Notes: generated from the sequence alone by a model not told the origin. Counted from the first letter of the stretch, positions 27,668 to 35,787 are shown. The stretch is DNA of 64,000 nt from Salinimicrobium sp050750585 (GCF_050750585.1 NZ_JBOJLM010000013.1:41367-105366); one strand, 5' to 3'. Numbers and translations: made by a program.

Positions 27668-27700
27668 AGACCTTCAAGGTTTTGAAAACCTTGAAGGTCT
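27668..27700. repeat. REP-like perfect palindrome
   Basis: A 33-base perfect inverted repeat with 16-base arms (AGACCTTCAAGGTTTT and its complement) around one central G. It lies in the gene-free stretch between the GNAT gene and tRNA-Gly. The following 80 bases hold weaker hairpins, including TTCCGAAGCTTCGGAA (about 27740) and a GGCGCGGATT/AATCTGTGCC pair (about 27755-27779). Elements of this kind are dispersed in flavobacterial genomes in my recollection. Confidence 0.7.
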
Positions 27701-27783
27701 GCCCCAACGGCGTTCATTCGTAACCTAACGAGGGAATTTCCGAAGCTTCGGAAGTTGGCGCGGATTTGTAATCTGTGCCGCAG

Positions 27784-27816
27784 CAAAAGAAAAGCCCCGT
27801 CTTTCGACGAGGCTTT
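27784..27816 (-). terminator. Rho-independent terminator of tRNA-Gly
   Basis: On the minus strand an 8-pair GCCTCGTC/GACGGGGC stem with a GAAA tetraloop is followed by TTTTCTTTT, directly after the tRNA 3' end. Confidence 0.8.
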
Positions 27817-27817
27817 G

Positions 27818-27890
27818 AGCGGGAGACCGGGTTCGAACCGGCGACATTCAGCTTGGAAGGCTGACGCTCTACCAACTGAGCTACTCCCGC
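27818..27890 (-). tRNA. tRNA-Gly(TCC)
   Basis: A 73-base complete cloverleaf: acceptor GCGGGAG/CTCCCGC, D arm GCTC/GAGC, anticodon arm TCAGC-CTTCCAA-GCTGA with anticodon TCC, T arm GCCGG-TTCGAAC-CCGGT, and discriminator T. CCA is not encoded. It reads GGA/GGG (and, by wobble, other Gly) codons. A terminator follows immediately; a broken partial copy and the promoter lie upstream. Confidence 0.95.
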
Positions 27891-27912
27891 ATTGGTAGTT
27901 TTTATTTTACTG

Positions 27913-27963
27913 GAGAAGGCTAACGCTCTACCTTCAGAAAGCTATCGGGAGAGCTACTCCCGC
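27913..27963 (-). pseudogene. Partial tRNA-Gly copy upstream of the intact tRNA
   Basis: On the minus strand the first 13 bases match the intact tRNA-Gly (GCGGGAGTAGCTC), then a 13-base foreign stretch replaces the start of the D loop, then GGTAGAGCGTTAGCCTTC matches the D stem and anticodon arm again. The T arm and 3' acceptor strand are absent. It lies between the promoter and the intact gene, as expected of a decayed tandem copy. Confidence 0.75.
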
Positions 27964-27978
27964 GTTGATATTGCTCTG

Positions 27979-28009
27979 CAAATATATATCGAAAGTTTTT
28001 ATTGCTCAA
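27979..28009 (-). promoter_or_regulatory. Bacteroidota-type promoter of tRNA-Gly
   Basis: On the minus strand TTG (28007-28009), a 20-base spacer, then TATATTTG (27979-27986), an exact TAnnTTTG match. It lies 15 bases upstream of the partial tRNA copy and 88 upstream of the intact tRNA. Confidence 0.6.
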
Positions 28010-28016
28010 GAAAAAT

Positions 28017-28469
28017 TTACAGCTTTTTTAAAAAGTGATACCCTTTGATTTCATAACCTTCATTGAGATAAAACTTATGGCTTCGGTAGTTTTGAACGTA
28101 ACTATTTAATTCTGAAGTTTCACAGCCTTTTTCGGCCGCATATTTATAGATAAATTCAAATAAATTCTTCCCCACGCCTTTGCTTCGGTATTCCTCCTTT
28201 ATAAAGATATGGTCGGGTTCACAAGAGCGCCCCGCATAGTGCCGCGTCATAAACCACAAGCCAAATACTCCCACCGTTTGCTCATCATGTGTGATCTTAA
28301 AACATTCGTAATTTTGATCAAACATTTCAGAAAACCTTTGGATAAGGATCTCGTTTGAAAATTGCTGCCCCATTAACTCCTGTACCATAGGCAGGATATG
28401 CGGAATTTCTTCCTTTAAAATCTTGTTAAATGCAAGGTTCATCCCCATCTTTTCTGCAAAAATAGTCAT
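28017..28469 (-). CDS. GNAT family N-acetyltransferase
   Basis: Probable N-acetyltransferase of about 150 aa. A GNAT fold is indicated by EPDHIFIKEEYRSKGVGKNLFEFI (acetyl-CoA pyrophosphate loop RSKGVGK) and a C-terminal NYRSHKFYLNEGYEIKGYHF block. The ATG at 28469 follows an A/T-rich leader and was preferred; ATGs at 28448 and 28442 would also keep the fold intact. It is divergent from the clpP-like gene and its 3' end abuts the tRNA-Gly promoter. The substrate is unknown. Confidence 0.82.
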   Translation of the reverse strand: MTIFAEKMGMNLAFNKILKEEIPHILPMVQELMGQQFSNEILIQRFSEMFDQNYECFKITHDEQTVGVFGLWFMTRHYAGRSCEPDHIFIKEEYRSKGVGKNLFEFIYKYAAEKGCETSELNSYVQNYRSHKFYLNEGYEIKGYHFLKKL

Positions 28470-28500
28470 ATTTTTAGCTACCAATCATTTAAAAAATACA

Positions 28501-29061
28501 ATGAAAGACACAGATAAACCCGGAAAAATTCAGGACCGCATCGAACAGTCCCTACTAAACGAACGCAAAATTTTTCTTTGGGGCACAGTAAACGAGAAAA
28601 CTGCAAAACATGTTATTGAAAGAATGATGTACCTGGATGCCACGGGAGATGATGAAATTCAATTCTATATAAGCAGTCCGGGAGGATATGTTACCTCGGG
28701 CTTTGCAATCTATGATACGATGCTGAGCCTCAACAGCCCGGTATCTACCATTTGTACCGGCCTGGCCGCATCTATGGCATCAATCCTACTTTCGGCCGGG
28801 GCTAAAGGACGAAGATTCATTCAGCCGCACGCCAAGGTGATGATCCACCAGCCAAGCGGAGGTGCGCAGGGACAGGCTTCCAATATCGAAATTCAGGCCG
28901 CCGAAATATTAAAGATCAAAGAACAAAGCGCTCAAATTCTTGCCGACAATTGTGGGCAGCCTTATGAACGCATTTATAAAGACTTCAACCGTGACTACTG
29001 GATGGATGCATCAGAATCTGTAGGCTACGGAATTGTAGACGAAATAATTCAAAAAAGATAA
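28501..29061 (+). CDS. clpP: ClpP-family serine protease
   Basis: ATP-dependent Clp protease proteolytic subunit or close paralog (186 aa). The Ser-His-Asp triad is visible: Ser91 in GLAASMAS, His116 in MIHQPSGG and Asp165 in FNRDYWMD. The ISSPGGYVTSGFAIYD block matches ClpP. The ATG at 28501 was chosen because upstream in-frame codons have no ClpP similarity. No clpX or tig lies next to it, unlike the usual tig-clpP-clpX order, so this may be a second ClpP. It is followed after 1 base by a small GNAT gene, suggesting a transcript clpP-GNAT-GNAT-transpeptidase. Confidence 0.9.
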   Translation: MKDTDKPGKIQDRIEQSLLNERKIFLWGTVNEKTAKHVIERMMYLDATGDDEIQFYISSPGGYVTSGFAIYDTMLSLNSPVSTICTGLAASMASILLSAGAKGRRFIQPHAKVMIHQPSGGAQGQASNIEIQAAEILKIKEQSAQILADNCGQPYERIYKDFNRDYWMDASESVGYGIVDEIIQKR

Positions 29062-29062
29062 A

Positions 29063-29359
29063 ATGAACAAAGATATTCAGCATAAAGAAACAGACGGAAA
29101 AGGGATGTTCTACATTGAAGATGACGGCGAAATAGTTGCTGAACTCACCTATACCCTGAAAGACAACAACGTCATGACCATTGATCATACCGAAACCGAT
29201 CCAAAATATACCGGCGAAGGCCTGGCCAGTAGCCTTGTAAAGCACAGTGTTAGCTTCGCCAAGAAAAAAGAAATCAAGATAGATCCTCTTTGCGCTTATG
29301 CCGCAAAACAATTTGAAAGGCATGAGGAGTACCGGGAGGTACAGGCCACCGAAGGATAA
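29063..29359 (+). CDS. Small YjdJ-type GNAT acetyltransferase-like protein
   Basis: Small single-domain protein (98 aa) of the minimal GNAT type (YjdJ-like). It shows the beta-hairpin AELTYTLKDNNVMTIDHTETDPKYTGEGLASSLVKHSV, where YTGEGLA replaces the classical Q/RxxGxG/A acetyl-CoA loop, and a C-terminal IDPLCAYAAKQFERH, typical of this group. The function is unknown. It lies 1 base after clpP and its stop directly touches the ATG of the next gene. Confidence 0.85.
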   Translation: MNKDIQHKETDGKGMFYIEDDGEIVAELTYTLKDNNVMTIDHTETDPKYTGEGLASSLVKHSVSFAKKKEIKIDPLCAYAAKQFERHEEYREVQATEG

Positions 29360-29803
29360 ATGATCCGCCAAATATCAGCCGAAGAAACTTATAAGGTCCG
29401 CCAGGAAGTACTACGCCCCGGCCGACCTTTAAAAGAGTGCTTTTTTGAGGGCGATCTCGAAGAAGACACCATTCACCTGGGGTTTTTTGAGGAAGAACAA
29501 GTAGTGGCTGTGGCCACTTTTGCAGCCCGTAAAAATGCCATTTTTGAAACCCCAATACAGTACCAGCTTAGAGGAATGGCCGTACTGCCTTCTCACCGCA
29601 ACCAGAAACTGGGAGAAAAATTGCTTCATAAAGGGGAAGAGGTCTTAAAAAGTAGAAATCCGAATACTTTACTGTGGTTCAATGCGCGCGAAACTGCCGT
29701 GGAATTCTATAAAAAGTATGGATATTCAACTACAGGCCCTGCCTTTATGATCCCAAACGTGTGCATGCATATCGTGATGTACAAAACACCTACTGAATTA
29801 TGA
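29360..29803 (+). CDS. GNAT family N-acetyltransferase
   Basis: Probable N-acetyltransferase (147 aa). The core motif is YQLRGMAVLPSHRNQKLGEKLLH (acetyl-CoA binding), followed by LWFNARETAVEFYKKYGY near the C-terminus. One copy of the dispersed motif AAAAATGCCATTTTTGA (29531-29547) lies inside the gene and encodes KNAIFE. The ATG directly follows the stop of the small GNAT gene, and its own stop overlaps the ATG of the transpeptidase gene (ATGA), so the four genes appear translationally coupled. Confidence 0.87.
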   Translation: MIRQISAEETYKVRQEVLRPGRPLKECFFEGDLEEDTIHLGFFEEEQVVAVATFAARKNAIFETPIQYQLRGMAVLPSHRNQKLGEKLLHKGEEVLKSRNPNTLLWFNARETAVEFYKKYGYSTTGPAFMIPNVCMHIVMYKTPTEL

Positions 29804-31416
29804 AAAAGAGCTTTTTACTACCCTTATCGATCTTATTTTTAAGCCTTGGTGCCTGTACCGGCGACAAAAACAATCCGGCAGACAGGGCTTCGTCTGACAA
29901 GGCTTCAGAAAAAATTGCAGAAGCCTCACCAGATGGGATCAAGACAGAAATATCTTCCAAAAATGACATTTTTGAGGGGGGACTTTTAGAAGAGGTATAC
30001 AGCGGGAGGGATTACAAATCTCTTTGGCGCGATGGAGAAACCATTCATTCCCTGTATAACAGCCTGCAGGGAGCCAATGAAGAAGGCCTTAATTTTAAAG
30101 ATTACCACGGAAAAGAGATTGACTCTCTTTTATCAACTGCCGACCTGAGTTCACAACAGGCCGCACGCCTTGACCTGCTGCTTTCGGATGCTTTTCTCAC
30201 CTACGCCCGCCACCTATACTACGGAAAACTGAATCCCGAAGAGCTGCACGAGTTCTGGGGAATTAGCCGGAAAGAAAAAGATTTTGGGAAACTACTAAAA
30301 GAAGGAGTTGAACAGAACGAAGTAACTTCTATCCTGGAAGACCTAAAGCCTTCTCACCCGGTTTACCAGGGGCTCAAAAAAAGCCTTGCTGATTATAAGG
30401 AACAAAAGACCCAGGAAACTGCAATAAATAAGATCTCACGGGGAGAAATTATTGAACCGGGGCAGACAGATCCCCGAATTCCTGCTATTGCACAAAGGCT
30501 TCAGGAGCTTGGGGTCTTTAAAGCAGATACTTCAGGCGTTGGGCAAACTTATTCTGAAGCTTTGGTAGATGCAGTGAGAAAATTTCAGCAGAAAAAAAGT
30601 ATTCAAACCGACGGAATTATAGGAGATGCCACCATTGATGAATTGAATAAAGGGCCAAAAGAAGTTTACAATCAAATACTGGCAAATCTAGAGAGATGGC
30701 GCTGGTACCCGAGAGATTTGGGTGAGCATTACATTTTGATCAATATTCCCAATTTTAAACTGGCAGTAATCAAAGATGGCGACACCGTAAGGAAACACAA
30801 CGTGATCGCCGGAGCTAAAGAACGCCCCACCCCTATTTTTTCGGACACTATAGATCACCTGGTGATCAATCCTACATGGACGGTTCCACCAACGATCAAG
30901 TCGCAGGATGTACTTCCAAAAATGGCAGCAAACCGCTCTTATCTTAGCAATAACAACATGACCATTACCACCCGTAGCGGCGAACGTGTTGACCCATCAA
31001 GCGTGGACTGGAGCAGCGATGAAGCGCTAAACTACAACATTACCCAAAGGGCCGGGCCTGCGAATCCGCTGGGACGGGTAAAGATCATGTACCCGAATAA
31101 ATATCTTATCTATTTACACGATACCCCTGCAAAAAACCTGTTTAGTCAAACCCAGCGAGCAGAGAGTTCGGGGTGTGTGAGAGTAGAAGATGCTGTTGAT
31201 TTGGCTGCTTACGTGGTAGAGAATCAGGATGACTGGCAAAAAGAGAGGATCAAGGAGATTATTGAGACTGGAGAAACAACTACTGTAAAAGTCGACCGGC
31301 CCATCCAGGTCCATCATTTTTACTGGACTGCCTGGCGGGCCGGAAATGAGACTGTTATTTTGAATGACGTCTATGATCTCGATGAAAAGATTTACACGAA
31401 ATTAACCGGAGAATAG
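29800..31416 (+). CDS. YcbB-like L,D-transpeptidase lipoprotein
   Basis: Murein L,D-transpeptidase (538 aa) that forms 3-3 cross-links or attaches proteins to peptidoglycan in the periplasm. The order is: lipoprotein signal (lipobox LGACT, Cys19), a scaffold domain (about 60-215), a peptidoglycan-binding PG_1 domain (about 225-285; QRLQELGVFK..FQQKKSIQTDGIIG) and a YkuD catalytic domain (about 305-480) with His440 in YLHDTP and nucleophile Cys459 in SSGCVRVED. One copy of the dispersed motif (29959-29975) encodes KNDIFE in the linker. The gene overlaps the preceding GNAT by 4 bases and is convergent with a second transpeptidase-like gene. Confidence 0.92.
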   Translation: MKKSFLLPLSILFLSLGACTGDKNNPADRASSDKASEKIAEASPDGIKTEISSKNDIFEGGLLEEVYSGRDYKSLWRDGETIHSLYNSLQGANEEGLNFKDYHGKEIDSLLSTADLSSQQAARLDLLLSDAFLTYARHLYYGKLNPEELHEFWGISRKEKDFGKLLKEGVEQNEVTSILEDLKPSHPVYQGLKKSLADYKEQKTQETAINKISRGEIIEPGQTDPRIPAIAQRLQELGVFKADTSGVGQTYSEALVDAVRKFQQKKSIQTDGIIGDATIDELNKGPKEVYNQILANLERWRWYPRDLGEHYILINIPNFKLAVIKDGDTVRKHNVIAGAKERPTPIFSDTIDHLVINPTWTVPPTIKSQDVLPKMAANRSYLSNNNMTITTRSGERVDPSSVDWSSDEALNYNITQRAGPANPLGRVKIMYPNKYLIYLHDTPAKNLFSQTQRAESSGCVRVEDAVDLAAYVVENQDDWQKERIKEIIETGETTTVKVDRPIQVHHFYWTAWRAGNETVILNDVYDLDEKIYTKLTGE

Positions 31417-31420
31417 CTTT

Positions 31421-32176
31421 TTAAACCGATTGAGAATTCAAATAAGTTGAGTTAGAGATATAATCCTTATTCGTGTGGTAAATAAATAAGGCCGATCCAC
31501 CTTTGATCTTATTGATGATCTCTTTTGAGATTTCGGTAGGTACAGCAGGACATCCGTAGCTACGGCCTAATCTGCCGAGCCTTTTGATAGACGATTCCTG
31601 TGCATAATCTGCACCGTGGATCACTACATATCGGTCACGGGCATTTGAGTTAAATTCTTTTTCCATACCGTCGATGAAAAGCGAAAGTCCGTTTTTTCCG
31701 TAGTAAGTTTCCGCAGTAACATAGAATCCGAGGGAGCTCTGCAGAGAGTTTGGTGTGTTGGAGAATTCAGTTGCCATGTTTCCTCCGGTGTTCTTTCCGT
31801 GAGAAACATAAGTATGGTAAATGATCTCGTTGGTTTCCATATCAAGGATCCACAATCTTTTTTCGGTTGAAGGAAGACTAAAGTCGACGATACTCAACAG
31901 TCTGTTTTCAATCTTTTCTTCGTTTTCAAGTTTGTTATACCCGGTAATTGCATAGGTAAAAGAAACCTTTGAAGGCATCTGGGCATTCACAGCAGCGAAT
32001 TCTTCGTAAAGGAGATTAATTTTTTCTTCGGCGGTTAATTCGGTTTTTACTTCGATAACTTCTTTTTCGGAAGTTTTTTCAGCAAAAACTATTTCAGAAT
32101 TTGAGGAATAGGTGGTAAAGGCAAAGGAGGCACTTATTGTAAGAAGAAGAGCAAATACAGTTATTTTGTTTATCAT
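31421..32176 (-). CDS. YkuD_2-type murein L,D-transpeptidase-like protein
   Basis: Exported protein (251 aa) of the YkuD_2 type (murein L,D-transpeptidase catalytic domain family). A signal peptide ends near SFAFT (about residue 20). The catalytic segment is VVIHGADYAQE, with the His, and RSYGCPAVP with Cys209, a more divergent version of the HGxx...S/GxxGC motif. It probably modifies peptidoglycan in the periplasm. It is convergent with the YcbB-like gene, 4 bases apart, so two cell-wall enzymes face each other. The 271-base region upstream (32177-32447) carries the gpmI promoter and nothing else I can identify. Confidence 0.87.
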   Translation of the reverse strand: MINKITVFALLLTISASFAFTTYSSNSEIVFAEKTSEKEVIEVKTELTAEEKINLLYEEFAAVNAQMPSKVSFTYAITGYNKLENEEKIENRLLSIVDFSLPSTEKRLWILDMETNEIIYHTYVSHGKNTGGNMATEFSNTPNSLQSSLGFYVTAETYYGKNGLSLFIDGMEKEFNSNARDRYVVIHGADYAQESSIKRLGRLGRSYGCPAVPTEISKEIINKIKGGSALFIYHTNKDYISNSTYLNSQSV

Positions 32177-32399
32177 ATCTTTTTGTTAAATAGTTAGTTG
32201 CCTATTATAGTCCAAAGGTCATACCAAAAAGGAAAAATAGCTAATCAATTCAGTAATAATGAGCATTTTAACATTCACCACCTTCTGTGATTAAGAACTG
32301 CAAAATGATAAAATTATTGTGTAAAATGGATCTTTAACTGTTAAAAATAAGTTTACATACTGTTTCTGCTATTCAGATGAATTATAAGTCTCCTGCAGC

Positions 32400-32429
32400 T
32401 TTCCTTACTATGCATATTTCGTATCTTTG
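32400..32429 (+). promoter_or_regulatory. gpmI promoter
   Basis: TATCTTTG (32422-32429) is an exact Bacteroidota -7 element (TAnnTTTG), 18 bases before the gpmI ATG. A weak -33 (TTT, 32400-32402) lies 19 bases upstream. Confidence 0.5.
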
Positions 32430-32447
32430 TGAAAATACCCTAATTCG

Positions 32448-33965
32448 ATGAATAAAAAAGTAATATTGATGATCCTGGACGGCTGGGGGATCAGCAATGA
32501 CCCCAACACTTCGGCCGTTGATAAGGCAAATACACCTTTTATTGATTCCCTTTATAACAAATACCCTCACAGCAAGTTACGCACAGACGGAATGAACGTT
32601 GGCTTACCTGAAGGACAAATGGGCAACAGCGAGGTTGGCCATATGAACCTTGGTGCCGGACGAATAGTTTACCAGGACCTGGCAAAGATCAACCTGGCGG
32701 TACAGAATAATTCGCTTGGAAAAGAGCCGGTTTTGGAACAGGCTTTCAACTACGCCAAAACTCATAATAAAGCCATACATTTTATGGGCCTTGTAAGTGA
32801 TGGCGGTGTGCATTCTCACATTAATCACCTTAAAGGATTACTCACCGCTGCTGAAGAATTTGGCATCTCCCAAAAATATGTGCACGCTTTTACTGATGGT
32901 CGTGATGTAGATCCCAATTCGGGAAAAGGTTTTATTGAAGACCTGGAAGATCATTTAAATAAAACCAATGGCAAACTGGCTTCGGTTATTGGCAGATATT
33001 ATGCCATGGATCGCGATAAACGCTGGGAGCGAACAAAATTGGCCTATGATCTTATAGTGAATGGCAAAGGAGAACCCTGTCAAAACGCTGTAGACGCTAT
33101 TCAGAAAAGCTATGATGAAGGCGTTACCGACGAATTCATTAAGCCAATTGTGATGACCGATAGCCAGGGCAATCCTGTGGCTAAGGTTTCAGAAGAAGAT
33201 GTAGTGATCTTCTTCAACTTTAGAACCGACCGCGGAAGACAACTTACAGCAGCTCTTACTCAGCAGGATTTTCCGGAGCAGGAAATGAAGGCTTTGCCAC
33301 TGTATTTTGTAACCATCACCCGTTACGATGAGACATTTAAAAATGTTCATGTTGTTTTCAGCAAAGAAGATATCAAAGCTACGCTTGGTGAAGTCCTTGA
33401 ACACGCCGGAAAGTCACAAATAAGAATTGCCGAGACAGAAAAGTACCCACATGTTACTTTCTTCTTTTCTGGCGGAAGGGAAAACCCTTTTCACAAAGAA
33501 CGCCGCATAATGATCAACTCTCCCAAGGTGGCAACATATGACCTGCAACCTGAAATGAGTGCTTATGAACTGACTGACGCTATTGTGCCTGAAATCAATC
33601 AGAAATCGGCCGACTTCATTTGCCTTAACTTTGCCAATCCAGATATGGTTGGGCATACAGGAGTTTTTGAAGCCGCGGTGAAAGCCTGCGAAACAGTTGA
33701 TGAATGTGCCAAAAAAGTTGTGGATGCTGCCGTAGCTAATGACTACTCTGTACTTGTAATTGCCGATCATGGAAATAGCGAGTTCATGATCAATGAAGAT
33801 GGCAGTCCAAATACAGCACATACTACCAACCCGGTACCGTTTGTTCTTGTAGACAACGATATAAAAGCGGTTAAGGATGGTATTCTTGGAGACATTGCAC
33901 CTACAATTTTAAAGTTGATGGGCGTGGAACAACCTGAATTAATGACGCAAAAACCACTATTTTAA
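32448..33965 (+). CDS. gpmI: 2,3-bisphosphoglycerate-independent phosphoglycerate mutase
   Basis: Mn2+-dependent glycolytic enzyme (505 aa) that interconverts 3- and 2-phosphoglycerate. Motifs: LMILDGWG with metal ligand Asp11, the phosphorylated Ser61 in GNSEVGH, FTDGRDVDP, RYYAMDRDKRWER, and ADHGNSE near the C-terminus. The length is standard. It is followed after 2 bases by the thioredoxin-like lipoprotein gene. Confidence 0.97.
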   Translation: MNKKVILMILDGWGISNDPNTSAVDKANTPFIDSLYNKYPHSKLRTDGMNVGLPEGQMGNSEVGHMNLGAGRIVYQDLAKINLAVQNNSLGKEPVLEQAFNYAKTHNKAIHFMGLVSDGGVHSHINHLKGLLTAAEEFGISQKYVHAFTDGRDVDPNSGKGFIEDLEDHLNKTNGKLASVIGRYYAMDRDKRWERTKLAYDLIVNGKGEPCQNAVDAIQKSYDEGVTDEFIKPIVMTDSQGNPVAKVSEEDVVIFFNFRTDRGRQLTAALTQQDFPEQEMKALPLYFVTITRYDETFKNVHVVFSKEDIKATLGEVLEHAGKSQIRIAETEKYPHVTFFFSGGRENPFHKERRIMINSPKVATYDLQPEMSAYELTDAIVPEINQKSADFICLNFANPDMVGHTGVFEAAVKACETVDECAKKVVDAAVANDYSVLVIADHGNSEFMINEDGSPNTAHTTNPVPFVLVDNDIKAVKDGILGDIAPTILKLMGVEQPELMTQKPLF

Positions 33966-33967
33966 AG

Positions 33968-34516
33968 ATGAAGATATTCCTTTATTTATTGCTGTTGATC
34001 ACGGCATCCAATTGCGGAAATACCGGAAATACAGAGAATGAACAGAAGACGACAGAACCGGTTTCACAGGAGGAAGAAACAGGGAACTTAATTGGAGAGA
34101 TTAATTTTGAAGATTTACAACAAGCTCCCTATTCTGCCTGGTTTGACCCAATGTACCAATCCTATAAACCGGGAGAGGAAGCACTCAGCACAATTAAAGA
34201 GAATATTAATGAGTACGACATCATGATGTTCATGGGAACCTGGTGTGCCGATAGCCAACGGGAAGTTCCGAAATTTTATAAGTTACTGGAGCTTAGCGAT
34301 TATGATTTAGACAGGCTGCAGGTAATGGCGGTAAGGGAAGACAAAACCCTCCCTAATGAAATGGAACAGGAGTATGATGTTATTTACGTTCCCACTATTA
34401 TCTTTTTTAAAGATGGTGAAGAAGTAGGCAGGTTTGTAGAATACCCGCAGGAAGAGCTGGAAGATGATATTGCAAAAATAGTTTCGGGGCAGGAATACAA
34501 GCACTCTTACGAGTAG
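33968..34516 (+). CDS. Thioredoxin-like lipoprotein with a CxxS active site
   Basis: Predicted lipoprotein (182 aa; lipobox TASNC, Cys17) with a low-complexity Glu/Thr linker and a thioredoxin fold at about 70-175. The active site reads MGTWCADSQREVP, so the second Cys of the usual CxxC is Ser, and VPTIIFF supplies the cis-Pro loop. CxxS thioredoxins act as monothiol isomerases or reductases rather than dithiol oxidoreductases. It lies 2 bases after gpmI, a pairing often seen in flavobacteria, though I know no functional link. The periplasmic side is assumed from the lipoprotein signal. Confidence 0.82.
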   Translation: MKIFLYLLLLITASNCGNTGNTENEQKTTEPVSQEEETGNLIGEINFEDLQQAPYSAWFDPMYQSYKPGEEALSTIKENINEYDIMMFMGTWCADSQREVPKFYKLLELSDYDLDRLQVMAVREDKTLPNEMEQEYDVIYVPTIIFFKDGEEVGRFVEYPQEELEDDIAKIVSGQEYKHSYE

Positions 34517-34549
34517 TTTTGGCTGCCATTTAAATTGTTATTTTTGCAT

Positions 34550-34966
34550 ATGCCCAAATTGTTGACAATAGCTGTAGATTTTGACGGAACATTGGTGGAA
34601 AACCGCTATCCCGAAATAGGCAAACCCATTTTGTTTGCTTTTGAAGCTTTACAGAAACTTCAACAGGAAGGACATCAAATCATACTCTGGACTTATAGAA
34701 GCGGAGTTAAATTACAGGAAGCGGTAGACTTTTGCGAGAGCAAAGGCATCAGCTTTTATGCAGTCAATAAAAGTTATCCGGAAGAGGAATTTGAAGAGAA
34801 GGCCATGAGTCGTAAGATCCTGGCCGATCTTTTTATAGACGACCGCAATATTAATGGTCTCCCCCCCTGGGGGGAGATCTATCATCAACTTATAGAGACT
34901 TCTAAAGTTGATCCCGTGCTGCCCAAAAAAAAGAATAAATTGCTAAGTATTTTTAAAAAGTTATGA
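34550..34966 (+). CDS. BT0820-type HAD-like hydrolase
   Basis: Small HAD-superfamily hydrolase (138 aa) of the BT_0820 type. Motif I is VDFDGTLVENRYPEIG with Asp10 and Asp12, motif II is ILWTYRSG, and FIDDRNINGLPPW carries the terminal acidic pair. There is no cap domain, so a protein or nucleic-acid phosphate or a small phosphoester could be the substrate. The ATG at 34550 is the only in-frame ATG ahead of motif I. An exact -7 element (TATTTTTG, 34539-34546) ends only 3 bases before it. Its stop overlaps the map ATG (ATGA). Confidence 0.85.
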   Translation: MPKLLTIAVDFDGTLVENRYPEIGKPILFAFEALQKLQQEGHQIILWTYRSGVKLQEAVDFCESKGISFYAVNKSYPEEEFEEKAMSRKILADLFIDDRNINGLPPWGEIYHQLIETSKVDPVLPKKKNKLLSIFKKL

Positions 34967-35787
34967 TCATACAAAGAACCAGAGAAGAAATTGAACTTAT
35001 TCGCCACAGCGCCCTAATCGTGTCGAAAACGCTTGGAATGCTGGCTTCTGAAGTTAAGCCGGGAGTTACCACCCTCCAGCTCGATAAAATGGCCGAAGAG
35101 TTTATTCGTGACCACGGTGCCGAGCCGGGTTTTCTTGGAATGTACGATTTCCCCAATTCTTTATGTATGAGCCCCAATGCCCAGGTGGTACATGGTATTC
35201 CTAATAACGAGCCTCTCAAGGAAGGAGATGTGATTTCTATTGATTGCGGGGCCTTTAAAAATGGATTTTACGGAGATCATGCCTACACCTTTGGAGTAGG
35301 AGAAATTACCCCTGAAACACAAAAATTACTGGATGTTACCAAAGAATCCCTATACATAGGGATTCGGGAATTCCAGTTAGGGAACCGGGTGGGAGATGTA
35401 GGTTTTGCCATTCAACAACACGCCGAAAAGAATGGCTTTGGAGTGGTAAGAGAGCTGGTAGGTCATGGCCTGGGAGCTAAAATGCATGAAGATCCAGAGA
35501 TGCCGAATTACGGAAAACGCGGCCGCGGAAAAAAATTCATTGAAGGCATGGTAGTAGCCATTGAGCCTATGATCAATGCCGGTACACACCGAATTAAACA
35601 ATTGCGCGACGGCTGGACCATTCTCACTGCAGATAATAAACCAAGTGCCCACTTTGAACATGATGTAGCTTTAATTGATGGAAAGCCAGAACTATTATCA
35701 ACTTTTCATTACATTTATGAGGCTCTGGGAATAGAAAGTAATGAAGAAGAAGAATTTAGGGCACAAACAATCAACTTCCATGATTAA
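34963..35787 (+). CDS. map: Methionine aminopeptidase type I
   Basis: Removes the N-terminal Met from nascent proteins in the cytoplasm (274 aa). His77 in VHGIPN, metal ligands Asp94 (ISIDCG) and Asp105 (YGDHAYTF), the His in GHGLGAKMHEDPEMPN, and the Glu residues in AIEPMI and FEHDVA identify the pita-bread fold. It overlaps the hydrolase gene by 4 bases and the next gene by 8. Confidence 0.96.
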   Translation: MIIQRTREEIELIRHSALIVSKTLGMLASEVKPGVTTLQLDKMAEEFIRDHGAEPGFLGMYDFPNSLCMSPNAQVVHGIPNNEPLKEGDVISIDCGAFKNGFYGDHAYTFGVGEITPETQKLLDVTKESLYIGIREFQLGNRVGDVGFAIQQHAEKNGFGVVRELVGHGLGAKMHEDPEMPNYGKRGRGKKFIEGMVVAIEPMINAGTHRIKQLRDGWTILTADNKPSAHFEHDVALIDGKPELLSTFHYIYEALGIESNEEEEFRAQTINFHD

